Shown: positions 15,960-23,323 of the stretch, in pieces | How the letters are laid out: every line of letters begins with the position of its first letter | How positions within the stretch are numbered: the stretch's first letter is position 1 | Program-made: the position numbers and the translations under genes | DNA from: Nonomuraea turkmeniaca | Lineage (GTDB): Bacteria > Actinomycetota > Actinomycetes > Streptosporangiales > Streptosporangiaceae | DNA: 36,986 bases | Direction: 5' to 3' | NCBI RefSeq assembly: GCF_005889735.1 | Contig: NZ_VCKY01000100.1 | Location: forward strand, 1-36,986 | The notes under the pieces: model-generated | Told to the model about the DNA's origin: nothing | Database searches by the model: none | The model's input: only the letters and a program-made list of their open reading frames with translations

Positions 15960-16499
15960 GGAATCTCCTATTTCGGTCTGTGCCGGAACTCCATCTCCCC
16001 GCAGACATTAGCCGAACTTCGATTTACGGTCAGGACCCTAATTTGCGCGCACGGTAAGGTGATCCCAGCGGCCGGCCAGGAAGCCGGGGCGAGGCGGCGC
16101 CGGGTATGCCCTGGCCTGGACGGAGGAGTGCGGCTCCTGGCAACCGTGGCTGCTGCTGTCCACGAGCCCATGCGCGTACATGCGAAATGGTCGGCTGCCG
16201 GTCGCTTGGTTGTGCAAGCTCTGCTGGCGTCTGTGGCGGGAGAGGGCGTGGCGGAGTGTCGGCGATCAGTGGGCGACCCTCAGGTCCTTCAGGATGAACG
16301 CATCGGTCCTCAGCCCTCCGGGGCCATATGGAGAGCCGTGGGTTCGTGGCGACTCGCGGGTCTTGGTCTCCGGTCCGGATGAGAGGGAGAGCACGGCCGT
16401 CCTCGGCGTAGCGGGTGGCCGTCTTGGGATCGAGCCCGGCCTGGCCGTCGCGATCACGGCTCGCGAGGTGGCTCGCCTGCGCGGCGACGTCCCGGTCCG
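15960..16499. other. 540-bp gap with unresolved debris
   Basis: No gene with a credible start is visible. On the minus strand, the open frame continuing from the MerR relic includes DPKTATRYAEDGRAL near 16400-16440, a short block that resembles DNA-binding segments of integrases, but it is too short to call. The first 60 bp carry the promoter of the secreted protein at 14871-15959. Confidence 0.35.
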
Positions 16500-16860
16500 C
16501 GATCCACGTGCAGCCGCTGGCCGGGCTTCCAGAGAAGGCGATGACCGCGTCGAGGCGGTCACGGGTACGGGTCAACGCGGCGATCTGGTCATCGATGCGA
16601 TCGCGCTCGGCGGCCAGCCGGGCACGCGACTCCGGAGTACTGACCTTGGCCTCGACGCAGGGCAGCAGCTCGGCGATGGTCCGGCTGGACAGGCCGGCCG
16701 CGTAGAGCATCTGGATCAGCTGGACACGGTCGGCCGCCGACTCGGGGTAGTGGCGCTGCCCGGAGTCGCTCCGATACGCGTCCAACAGTCCCTGCTCCTC
16801 GTAGTAGCGCAGGGCCCGCACGCTGACGCCCGACCTCGCCGCCGCGGCGGCCCTGGACGG
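16500..16860 (-). pseudogene. MerR-family regulator without its N-terminus
   Basis: The minus frame reads RSGVSVRALRYYEEQGLLDA, YRSDSGQRHYPESAADRVQL, IQMLYAAGLSSRTIAELLPC and then a coiled-coil-like helix (ARLAAERDRIDDQIAALTRT). These are the MerR winged helix-turn-helix and dimerisation helix. The expected first residues (MRIGELS-type) are replaced by SRAAAAA, where an SDR gene end begins on the other strand. The usual stop after about 120 residues is also lost. It is closely related to the intact MerR gene at 27653-28030. Confidence 0.72.
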
Positions 16861-16978
16861 TATCGAGGCGCACCGGCCCGAGGTGCTCGCCGACGCCTGG
16901 AGCCGCCAGGTGAAGGCATGGCTGTCCGAGGACCCGGATGTCATCTACCGGGAAGCAGCGGTCGCCCTCACCACCTGA
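16842..16978 (+). pseudogene. 3' relic of a short-chain dehydrogenase (SDR) gene
   Basis: The plus frame reads ALDGIEAHRPEVLADAWSRQ, VKAWLSEDPDVIYREA and VALTT to TGA 16976-16978. SDR enzymes of actinomycetes commonly end with such a helix (GxxEVLADxxSRxVKAxLS). Nothing of the catalytic domain remains. The fragment meets the truncated 5' end of the MerR relic, so the two were joined by a deletion or recombination near 16850. Confidence 0.6.
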
Positions 16979-17123
16979 CCTGCTGATCCTGAAAGTCACG
17001 GCACCCCTGCGGCTATGGCCACGCTCAACCGCTCAATGAACACAGGGGTTATTTCACAACACGGCTGTCGGGGTACCCCGCACGGATGCCGCTGGCGGCG
17101 ACACGAGCAGCAACAGGGGGTCC

Positions 17124-17148
17124 GTCCGCCGAGACCGCCTCGGCGGAC
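17124..17148. promoter_or_regulatory. 10-bp perfect inverted repeat upstream of the CPBP/two-component operon
   Basis: GTCCGCCGAG (17124-17133) and CTCGGCGGAC (17139-17148) are perfect complements around a 5-bp centre. The site lies 155 bp before the CPBP gene at 17303 in a 324-bp non-coding stretch (16979-17302) that otherwise shows nothing clear. It could be a terminator of older upstream genes or an operator. Confidence 0.5.
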
Positions 17149-17302
17149 TGGTCCATGAGCGGGGAGCAATCGCGGCGCGCTTGTCCCCCGTGCGAGCTAC
17201 CCGCGAGTGTCCACCGCGCGGTGACGATTTCAGGCTGTCGAATCCATAGCGTTCTCGACGTAGCCGCGGCGCTCTGGCCGCGGGGCCTCAAAAGGAGTCG
17301 TC

Positions 17303-18136
17303 ATGCGACTGTTGAAGCAGCTCGTGGCCGTCGCGGCGGTCGCTTTCGTCGGCAACCTGGGCGTGGGTGCGGTACAGGGAAACACGTTTCTCACCCTGAT
17401 CCTCTGTATCGCGACAGCCTCGCTCGCGGTGTTCGTGTACGCCCGGGTGGTGCGGTGGTCGGAGCGTCGCGCGCCGGTAGAGGTGGCCGCGAAAGGCGCC
17501 GCCTCCGCCGTCGGCCGGGGGGTGCTGATCGGTTTCGGGATGTTCGCGGCCGTCATCCTGAACATCGCCTTCCTGGGCGGCTATCGGGTCGCCGGCCAGG
17601 GCTCGGTGGCGGGTGCGGTCGCGCTGTTCGGCTTCATGGCCGCCGCCGCAGCGACGGAGGAGCTGATCTTTCGGGGCATCCTGTTCCGGATCGTCGAGGA
17701 ACGCACCGGCACGTGGATAGCGCTGGCTGTGACCGGCCTGCTGTTCGGCCTGTCGCATCTTTTCAACCCGCACGCCAGCCTGTGGGGCGCGATCGCTATC
17801 GCGATTGAGGCAGGCGGCATGCTCGCCGCCGCCTACGCCGCCACCCGCACCCTGTGGGTGCCGATCGGCCTGCACTTCGGCTGGAACTTCGCCGCGGCCG
17901 GCATCTTCAGCACCGAAGTCTCCGGCAATGGCGGGACGCAGGGGTTGCTGGACGGCGTGACGTCAGGTCCGGCCCTGCTCACCGGCGGCGAGTTCGGGCC
18001 GGAGGCGAGCCCGTACGCGGTTGTGTTCGGCGTGCTGCTGACGATCGCATTCATGTGGCTTGCCCGCCGGCGTGGCAACCTGGTTCCTCGCCGGCGCAGC
18101 GCCCGGGCCGACACGACCGCTACGCTCTCCCAGTGA
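17303..18136 (+). CDS. CPBP-family intramembrane protease (CAAX protease/bacteriocin-processing type)
   Basis: A 277-residue, highly hydrophobic protein; ATG 17303 follows AAAGGAG. The three CPBP motifs are complete: EELIFRG (Glu-Glu-x-x-x-Arg) near residue 113, LLFGLSHLF near 150 and IGLHFGWN near 190. These provide the Glu and two His that make up the active site within the membrane. Its stop overlaps the start of the histidine kinase gene (GTGA, 18133-18136), so the products are made together. A role in processing a signal or in membrane-stress signalling is possible. Confidence 0.94.
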   Translation: MRLLKQLVAVAAVAFVGNLGVGAVQGNTFLTLILCIATASLAVFVYARVVRWSERRAPVEVAAKGAASAVGRGVLIGFGMFAAVILNIAFLGGYRVAGQGSVAGAVALFGFMAAAAATEELIFRGILFRIVEERTGTWIALAVTGLLFGLSHLFNPHASLWGAIAIAIEAGGMLAAAYAATRTLWVPIGLHFGWNFAAAGIFSTEVSGNGGTQGLLDGVTSGPALLTGGEFGPEASPYAVVFGVLLTIAFMWLARRRGNLVPRRRSARADTTATLSQ

Positions 18137-19287
18137 TCGATCTCCGGCGGGTCCCGGACCTGTGGCGGCGATCTGACGTCACAGTCCGGGATTTTCCGTT
18201 CGCGCTGCTCTTGGCCGTCGCATCGCTTCTACCGGCGCTCCACGGCAAGGGGACGCAGGTTGGCGACCTGCAGGCACGCCCCTTAGACGCGCTGACCGCC
18301 GTGGTGGTCGCCCTCGAGTGCCTCCCGCTCGTCGTGCGCCGACGGTGGCCGGCCGTCTGTCTCACCCTGGTGTCGCTCGGCTTCGCCCTCGACCAGCTCC
18401 TCGCGTACCACGCGTTCGCGGGCACCGCACTGCCCATCGCGCTCATCAGCGCGGGCGCCCATCTCGAACGCCACCGGCGCATCACCGTGATCCTCCTCTC
18501 CGCGGCGTACCTGCCGCTGGCGGTCGCGCTTGACCAGCTCGGCGCGACCGAGCCGCCGGAGGGATTCGTGGTGTTCTACCTGACGCTGGTCCTCGCGTGG
18601 GGCATCGGGGCCTGGCTGCGCTCCGCCCGGGCCGCCGAGGCCGAACGCCGCCGCCACGTCGCCGAGGCCACCCGCGCAGCCGAACGCACCCGCATCGCCA
18701 GCGAACTCCACGACGTCGTGACCCACCACGTGACCGCGATGGTCGTGCAGGCCGAGGCGGCACGCTACCTGACCGCCGCACCCGATCGCCTCGACGCGAC
18801 CCTGAGCGCCGTCACCGACACCGGCCGGCGGGCCATCACCGACCTGCGGCACCTGCTCGACCTGCTCAACCCCCACCACGACACCAACGTCAGGACGCCG
18901 TCCGTCGGCGAACTCCACACGCTCGTGGAGCAGACACGCCAGGCCGGGCAGCCGGTGGAGTTCACCGAGGAGGGCAGGCCCGCGGAATCGGCCGGCAGCG
19001 CCGAGTACGTGACGTATCGGGTCGTGCAGGAATCCCTGACCAACGCCCTCAAATACGCCCACAGCAGCCCCACCGTGGTCCGCGTGCGCTATGGCGAAAG
19101 GGAGATCACCGTGGAGGTCAGCACAGACGGTTCCGGCTCGCGGACCGGCTCGCCGGCCGGGAGCGGGCGGGGCCTCGCCGGACTCCGCGAGCGGGTTGAC
19201 GCCCTGGGCGGCGAGTTCAGCGCGGACCGCCAGGCGGGGGGCGGCTTCGTCGTGCGGGCACGCATCCCCGCGGGGAGCTCGTCGTGA
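18133..19287 (+). CDS. NarL-type sensor histidine kinase
   Basis: A 384-residue protein starting at GTG 18133, within the CPBP stop. The N-terminal part has about four to five membrane helices (FPFALLLAVASLLPAL to VVFYLTLVLAWGIGAWL). The HisKA_3 dimerisation helix follows, with phospho-acceptor His in ERTRIASELHDVVTHHV (near residue 198). The ATPase domain has ESLTNALKYAHSSP (N box) and a GRGLAGLRERVDALGG lid. This is the intact DesK/LiaS-like layout. It ends in a 4-bp overlap with the response-regulator gene, its certain partner. Confidence 0.94.
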   Translation: MIDLRRVPDLWRRSDVTVRDFPFALLLAVASLLPALHGKGTQVGDLQARPLDALTAVVVALECLPLVVRRRWPAVCLTLVSLGFALDQLLAYHAFAGTALPIALISAGAHLERHRRITVILLSAAYLPLAVALDQLGATEPPEGFVVFYLTLVLAWGIGAWLRSARAAEAERRRHVAEATRAAERTRIASELHDVVTHHVTAMVVQAEAARYLTAAPDRLDATLSAVTDTGRRAITDLRHLLDLLNPHHDTNVRTPSVGELHTLVEQTRQAGQPVEFTEEGRPAESAGSAEYVTYRVVQESLTNALKYAHSSPTVVRVRYGEREITVEVSTDGSGSRTGSPAGSGRGLAGLRERVDALGGEFSADRQAGGGFVVRARIPAGSSS

Positions 19288-19943
19288 GCGCGCCGGTTCG
19301 GGTCCTGATCTGCGACGACCAGGCGCTGATCCGCACCGGGTTCGCGACGATCATCGATGCGCAGCCCGACCTCGAGGTGGTGGGCGAATGCGGGGACGGT
19401 CGCGCCGCGGTCGACCTCGCCCGCCGGCTGAACCCGGACATCGTGGTGATGGACGTGCGGATGCCGGTGCTCGACGGCATCGAGGCGACCCGCCTGCTGG
19501 CCGGTGCCGGGGTGGCGCATCCCGTCAAGGTGCTCGTGGTGACGACGTTCAACCTGGACGAGTACGTGTACGAGGCGCTGCGCGCGGGGGCGAGCGGGTT
19601 CCTGCTCAAGGACGCCCCACCGGCACAGTTGATGCACGGCATCCGCACCGTCGCGGCAGGCGCCGCGCTGCTGGCGCCCGAGGTGACGCGGCAGCTCGTC
19701 GGCAGGTACGCCTCGCGGATCCGTCCCGCCGAAGACACGCCGGACGACGTCGCGCTGACCCCGCGCGAGCTGGAGGTACTGCGCCTCATCGCCGACGGCC
19801 TGTCCAACAGCGAGATCGCCGCAACGCTGGTGATCAGCCAGGAAACCGTCAAGACGTACGTGTCGCGCATCCTCACCAAGCTCGACCTGCGTGACCGCGT
19901 CCAGGCGGTGGTCTACGCCTACCGCAACGGCCTGGTGACCTGA
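19284..19943 (+). CDS. NarL/FixJ-type response regulator
   Basis: A 219-residue protein from GTG 19284, overlapping the kinase stop by 4 bp. The receiver domain (residues 1-125) has the acidic pair in LICDDQ, phospho-acceptor Asp in IVVMDVRMPVLDGIEATRLL, the Thr switch in VVTTFN, and Lys in FLLKDAPP. The LuxR-type helix-turn-helix (150-215) reads LTPRELEVLRLIADGLSNSE then IAATLVISQETVKTYVSRIL. All key residues are present. Downstream, 19944-20161 has no evident gene. Confidence 0.95.
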   Translation: MSAPVRVLICDDQALIRTGFATIIDAQPDLEVVGECGDGRAAVDLARRLNPDIVVMDVRMPVLDGIEATRLLAGAGVAHPVKVLVVTTFNLDEYVYEALRAGASGFLLKDAPPAQLMHGIRTVAAGAALLAPEVTRQLVGRYASRIRPAEDTPDDVALTPRELEVLRLIADGLSNSEIAATLVISQETVKTYVSRILTKLDLRDRVQAVVYAYRNGLVT

Positions 19944-20161
19944 GACACACCTGCTCGACGTTGTTCGCCGCACCGCAGGCGCCGACGTCGGCGCGTTCTC
20001 CGCGCAGCCCGCTCGACCCGGGAGATCGTTGTCCCCAGAGCCTCCTCGGGCGCCTGAGGCCAGGCTTCGTCGTGGAGGAACCGCCGGAGCCGTTCTTCCC
20101 GGCGGCCATGCTGCGCTACCTGAAGGTGGAACTCCACCATGTGGAGCCTCCTGCCACTGCG

Positions 20162-21412
20162 TCAGTCCGGTCGCGCCCCTGTGAGAACCCGGCCCGGTCC
20201 CATCTGCCGGGCGAGGACTCTGAACCAGCCGATCAAGGGAGGCACGCTCACCGCGAGGCCAGCTAGACCCGCGATCGCCAGGCCTCGTTCGGGACCCGCC
20301 CAGTCCACGAGCACGCCGCCCAGCATGACGCCGAGGCCCTGAACGGCCATCAGCGCCGACGACGCCAGCCCGACCGCCTGGCCGCGCTGCTCGTTCGGCA
20401 CGATCCGGACGAACTCTGCATTAGCCGAAACCTGATAGGCGGTGCACACGCCGGCCAACCCCCACAGCACCAGCACCATGACGAACCCCGGCTGGAGAAG
20501 GGCCACCACGAGCGGCGCACTGGCAAGAACGGCCATCGGCGCCATGAGCAACAGCCTGGAACGCGCCGGAACGAACGTGGTCAGCACGAACACGCCGATC
20601 AAGGTACCGGCCGGCATGGCCGCCATCATGATCCCCGCCTCGGTATCGCCGAGGCCGAGTGAGTGGGCGTACGGCACGGCGATCGCTTCGGGGATCACGT
20701 GGAAGCCGGCGAGCAGGGCGAGGCTCAGGAGGTTGCGCAGCGACGGCGTGCCGGCGATCAGCCGCAGCCCCGCGTTCGTGGACGACCACCAGGAGCGCGC
20801 GGGTCCGTCTCCCCCGGCCGCGGGGCGGCGTCGTACGGTCAGGGTGGTGATCAGCGCAGCGGCGGCGAAAGTGGCCGCGTCGATCGCGAGAGCCGGGCTC
20901 GGTCCGGCGAGCGCCACGACGACACCGCCTGCAGCGAAGCCGACGAGGGTCATGAGCTGGCTGGTGAAGCCGTTGATCGCGACACCCGTCGGGTAGATCG
21001 CCGCGGGCAGCACGTCGGGCGTCAGCGCGATGCGGGCGGCACGCGTGGGCGCGTCCAGCAGATGGGACGCGAAGACCAGGCCGCCGATCAAGGGCAGCGG
21101 CATGCCGGGAACGGCCATGAGGGCCACCAGGACAGTCCTGCCCACGTCGCAGGAGACGATCAGCTCGCGCCTGGGGTAGCGGTCGGCTAGCCAGCCGAGC
21201 AGCGGGCCGCCGAGCAGGGCGGGCACGAGGGTGAGCCCGTAGACGACGGCGGTCAGCGCCGCCGACCCGGTGCGGTCGTAGGCCATGACGGCCAGCGCCA
21301 CGCGGGCCAACTGGTCGCCCGCCTTGGACAGCAGGAGTCCCGCCCACAAACCGCTGAACTCGGCGACCGCGAAGACTCGCAGGTATTCGGCCCCCGGGAT
21401 CACTCTGCGCAC
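20162..21412 (-). CDS. MFS exporter (EntS/MFS_3-like)
   Basis: About 416 residues with twelve hydrophobic segments. GTG 21412 was chosen because GGAGGGACGAGG lies just before it; a longer frame from 21466 would begin inside an inverted repeat. Motif A-like LLGWLADRYPRRELIVSCDV lies between helices 2 and 3, and the N-half helices (LAGLLLSKAGDQLARVAL) match EntS-type drug and siderophore exporters. It is the last gene of a minus-strand series with an AraC regulator and two 24-residue peptides, so export of, or resistance to, a peptide-linked compound is a reasonable hypothesis. Confidence 0.9.
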   Translation of the reverse strand: MRRVIPGAEYLRVFAVAEFSGLWAGLLLSKAGDQLARVALAVMAYDRTGSAALTAVVYGLTLVPALLGGPLLGWLADRYPRRELIVSCDVGRTVLVALMAVPGMPLPLIGGLVFASHLLDAPTRAARIALTPDVLPAAIYPTGVAINGFTSQLMTLVGFAAGGVVVALAGPSPALAIDAATFAAAALITTLTVRRRPAAGGDGPARSWWSSTNAGLRLIAGTPSLRNLLSLALLAGFHVIPEAIAVPYAHSLGLGDTEAGIMMAAMPAGTLIGVFVLTTFVPARSRLLLMAPMAVLASAPLVVALLQPGFVMVLVLWGLAGVCTAYQVSANAEFVRIVPNEQRGQAVGLASSALMAVQGLGVMLGGVLVDWAGPERGLAIAGLAGLAVSVPPLIGWFRVLARQMGPGRVLTGARPD

Positions 21413-21434
21413 CCTCGTCCCTCCGCCAGGAGTC

Positions 21435-21469
21435 GAGGTGACGGTCGCGAACCGCCGGACCGTCACCTC
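21435..21469. promoter_or_regulatory. 12-bp perfect inverted repeat just upstream of the MFS gene
   Basis: GAGGTGACGGTC (21435-21446) and GACCGTCACCTC (21458-21469) are perfect complements with an 11-bp centre. On the transcribed minus strand the repeat begins 12 nt after the stop codon of peptide 2 and ends 22 nt before the MFS start. It could be an operator, or an RNA hairpin acting as attenuator or terminator between leader peptide and exporter. There is no T tract. Confidence 0.68.
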
Positions 21470-21481
21470 ATGTGACCTTGA

Positions 21482-21556
21482 TCAGCCCCAGCTGAAATCG
21501 GGGTGATGCTGGTCGTAGTCGGGGCATCCCCACTTGCCACCAGGCATCTGTCGCAT
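21482..21556 (-). CDS. 24-residue mini-peptide 2 (possible RiPP precursor or regulatory leader peptide)
   Basis: ATG 21556 to TGA 21482-21484, preceded at ideal spacing by GGAGGGAAGG and then CCACTG. The product begins MRQMPGGKWG, continues CPDYDQHHPDFS and ends WG. It aligns with peptide 1 without gaps; shared residues are MRQ, PG, GCPD, an aromatic, D, a second PD, an aromatic, and Trp at position 23. It has no signal peptide. The call rests on the conserved length, start context and residues in two diverged copies. Nothing in the window is an obvious modifying enzyme. Confidence 0.6.
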   Translation of the reverse strand: MRQMPGGKWGCPDYDQHHPDFSWG

Positions 21557-21681
21557 CAGTGGCCTTCCCTCCGGCAACACACGGCTCAACAGCCGGATAT
21601 GAAGCCCACTCCACGTCAGGAGAACGGCATCGAGCCGCATTCCCCTTGGTTCGGGCACGCCCCATGGATGGCGATACTCGG

Positions 21682-21756
21682 TCAGCTCCAGTCGTAGTCG
21701 GGGCATCCCCAGTCGAAGTCGGGGCATCCCCCGTTGTTACCTGGCACCTGTCGCAT
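21682..21756 (-). CDS. 24-residue mini-peptide 1 (possible RiPP precursor or regulatory leader peptide)
   Basis: ATG 21756 to TGA 21682-21684, with AAGGGAGG six bases before the start. The product begins MRQVPGNNGG and then repeats a seven-residue unit: CPDFDWG, CPDYDW, then S. Two Cys, two Asp-Pro pairs and two aromatic-Asp-Trp motifs in 14 residues are unusual. It lies 183 bp downstream of the AraC gene on the same strand and exactly 200 bp upstream of its paralogue. Such a short gene is missed by normal annotation. Alternatives are a ribosome-stalling leader peptide or a fortuitous reading of repeated DNA. Confidence 0.6.
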   Translation of the reverse strand: MRQVPGNNGGCPDFDWGCPDYDWS

Positions 21757-21845
21757 CAGTGACCTCCCTTCCGGTCCGCATGACTCAACGACCGGATGTG
21801 AATACTCACTCCACGTCGGATGAACGACGTCCGGCCGTATCGCAT

Positions 21846-21873
21846 CGGTTCGACCTACGCCCCCATCGAACCG
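21846..21873. promoter_or_regulatory. 8-bp inverted repeat between the AraC gene and mini-peptide 1
   Basis: CGGTTCGA (21846-21853) and TCGAACCG (21866-21873) are perfect complements with a 12-bp centre. It lies 65 bp past the AraC stop and about 90 bp before peptide 1. It could end AraC transcription or be a binding site for it. Short arms keep confidence low. Confidence 0.4.
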
Positions 21874-21938
21874 GTTTTGCTTGCCGCGCCGTTGCCTGCG
21901 GACGCCAGACCGTTGCCCGTTCGCGCACGACTCAGCGT

Positions 21939-22925
21939 CTACTGAAGGGCGGTGCTCGATTCCTGCCAGCGGTGACGGTATGCCGCGGGTGTCACGCCAT
22001 AGGCGGCGCGGAAGGCTCTCGTAAAGTGAGAAGGGCTGGGGAAGCCCCACTTCGCGCCGATCGTGTGCACCGGCACGCCAGCCTGGGAGGGATCCGCGAG
22101 GTCGCTCCGGCAGCGTTCGAGCCGGCGGTGCCGGATCCAATCGGACACACTACGTTCCTGGCCTTCGAACAGCCGCTGCAGATGGCGCAGTGAGACGTGG
22201 TGTGCCGCGGCGACCATCGAGGGCGAGAGGTCCGTGTGCGCGAGGTTCTGCTCGATGAAGGTTTGAACCCGGAGGAGCAGAGCCCGGTGCGAATCGTGCG
22301 GTGCCGAGCCGAGTTCGTGGGCGAGCAGGGCGGCGATCAGGTCGAGGATCACTCTGGAGAGCCTGACGGCGTCGGGAGCCGTGTACTGGTCGGGTTGGCG
22401 CACAAGCCGGCGGAGGAGTCCGGCCAGCAGCGCGCCGATGCCCTCCTGTCCCGGCAGGCGTACCGCCAGGAGCTGTTCGACGGCCGCGGTGGAAAGCGGC
22501 AAAGCGGCATGGGGGAAGTGCACGGACATGCCGTCCCACAAACCCCGCGCCCCCCTGCGCGAGGTGTCGGCCGCGCGCCAGATGTGGAAGGTTCGAGAGG
22601 TGTCGCTCAGCATCAGATCAGCCGACGTGAGGGCGGCCTCCCGAGCTTCCTGACGCAGCCCCCCACGACCACTCTGAATCAGCGACAGCTCATACAGGCC
22701 ATGATCGGCCTGGCGGATTCGCCGCGGGGTGCGACGGGCCTCGAACGAACTGCACCGCTTCCGAGACACTTGCACGAGGCCGAGATCGATCGAGGTCATC
22801 TCTGCCCAGAAATCGGTGACCTCGTCGCTGGAGAGTTCCACCGACTGCGCCACGACCTCCCGCCAGAAGTCGAATCGCTCACGAGCGGGCACATGGTCCA
22901 TGCGGACCGTTGTCACTAATCCCAT
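21939..22925 (-). CDS. AraC family regulator upstream of the mini-peptide/MFS genes
   Basis: A 328-residue protein; ATG 22925 follows ACGGGGATGTC. The N-terminal domain opens MDHVPARERFDFWREVVAQS and contains LYELSLIQSGRGGLRQ, the AraC-binding-like (AraC_binding_2) pattern. The C-terminal HTH_18 reads TDLSPSMVAAAHHVSLRHLQ then GAKWGFPSPSHFTRAFRAAY and GVTPAAYRHRW. It is a paralogue of the gene at 6488-7486 in both domains. On the same strand follow two mini-peptides and an MFS exporter, so it probably controls them. The effector is unknown. Confidence 0.92.
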   Translation of the reverse strand: MGLVTTVRMDHVPARERFDFWREVVAQSVELSSDEVTDFWAEMTSIDLGLVQVSRKRCSSFEARRTPRRIRQADHGLYELSLIQSGRGGLRQEAREAALTSADLMLSDTSRTFHIWRAADTSRRGARGLWDGMSVHFPHAALPLSTAAVEQLLAVRLPGQEGIGALLAGLLRRLVRQPDQYTAPDAVRLSRVILDLIAALLAHELGSAPHDSHRALLLRVQTFIEQNLAHTDLSPSMVAAAHHVSLRHLQRLFEGQERSVSDWIRHRRLERCRSDLADPSQAGVPVHTIGAKWGFPSPSHFTRAFRAAYGVTPAAYRHRWQESSTALQ

Positions 22926-23059
22926 GACATCCCCGTAACTGCGCGGACAGCGCCTCTTGGCGCTCCAACCTAACCAGATACGCCGACCGCGCACCCACCC
23001 TCTCGACGCCCGTCCGGAGGCCGCGTCACAGGGGCAGCATCCGCGTGACCACATTCTGT

Positions 23060-23280
23060 ACGATCAGCGCCACCGCGGAGGGCCTGCGCGCCGCCCTCGA
23101 GATCCGGCGGCGCGGGCCTAAAGTCAAGGTGCTGATCCTTTCCGATACGTGGAGAAGAAGTACGCCACCGAGCTGATGAGCGGCAGCATCGACGGTGGCG
23201 GCTACGACGCGGTCCTCGCCACCGTCACCGGCTGCCAGCGGCCACCCCCTGTCATCAATGATCGGCGCCGGTCCGGGCTG
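23060..23280 (+). pseudogene. Chimeric relic: response-regulator receiver fragment joined to a TetR tail
   Basis: One frame reads TAEGLRAALEIRRRGPKVKV then LILS, and after a small indel another reads YVEKKYATELMSGSIDG. Together these are helix 3 to strand 5 of a NarL-type receiver domain. At about 23205 the sequence becomes YDAVLATVTGCQRPPP, nearly the same as the last codons of the TetR gene at 3606-4214 (DAVLAAVTGYRQPP). Two unrelated genes have been fused by deletion. The region 22926-23323 holds no intact gene. Confidence 0.65.
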
Positions 23281-23323
23281 AACGTCACCGACTCGAATCC
23301 CCATGTCGTGCCGGTGAGGGCGC

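Larger units (their letters stand above)
21482..21875. repeat. Diverged tandem duplication of about 200 bp containing the two mini-genes
   Basis: Bases 21482-21675 and 21682-21875 are two copies of one unit. Besides the coding parts, about 100 bp upstream of each ATG is conserved; on the minus strand both copies share GACGTGGAGTG, then TTCA-ATCCGG and GTTGAG, then the ribosome site and CACTGATGCGACAG. Conservation of the leader as well as the codons suggests that each copy carries its own promoter or binding site. Confidence 0.75.

Noticed and set aside
15139..16008. 289-codon minus-strand frame overlapping the secreted cysteine-rich protein
   Set aside because: It is a frame-shifted shadow rich in Arg/His/Pro; the frame with signal peptide, ribosome site and terminator is the real one.
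20125..20138. GGTGGA-AC-TCCACC palindrome between the response regulator and MFS genes
   Set aside because: 6-bp arms only; expected by chance in this GC-rich sequence and not tied to a promoter or gene end.
21482..21875. Considered as a CRISPR-like repeat array
   Set aside because: Only two diverged copies of about 200 bp with coding content and ribosome sites; no short regular repeats or spacers.
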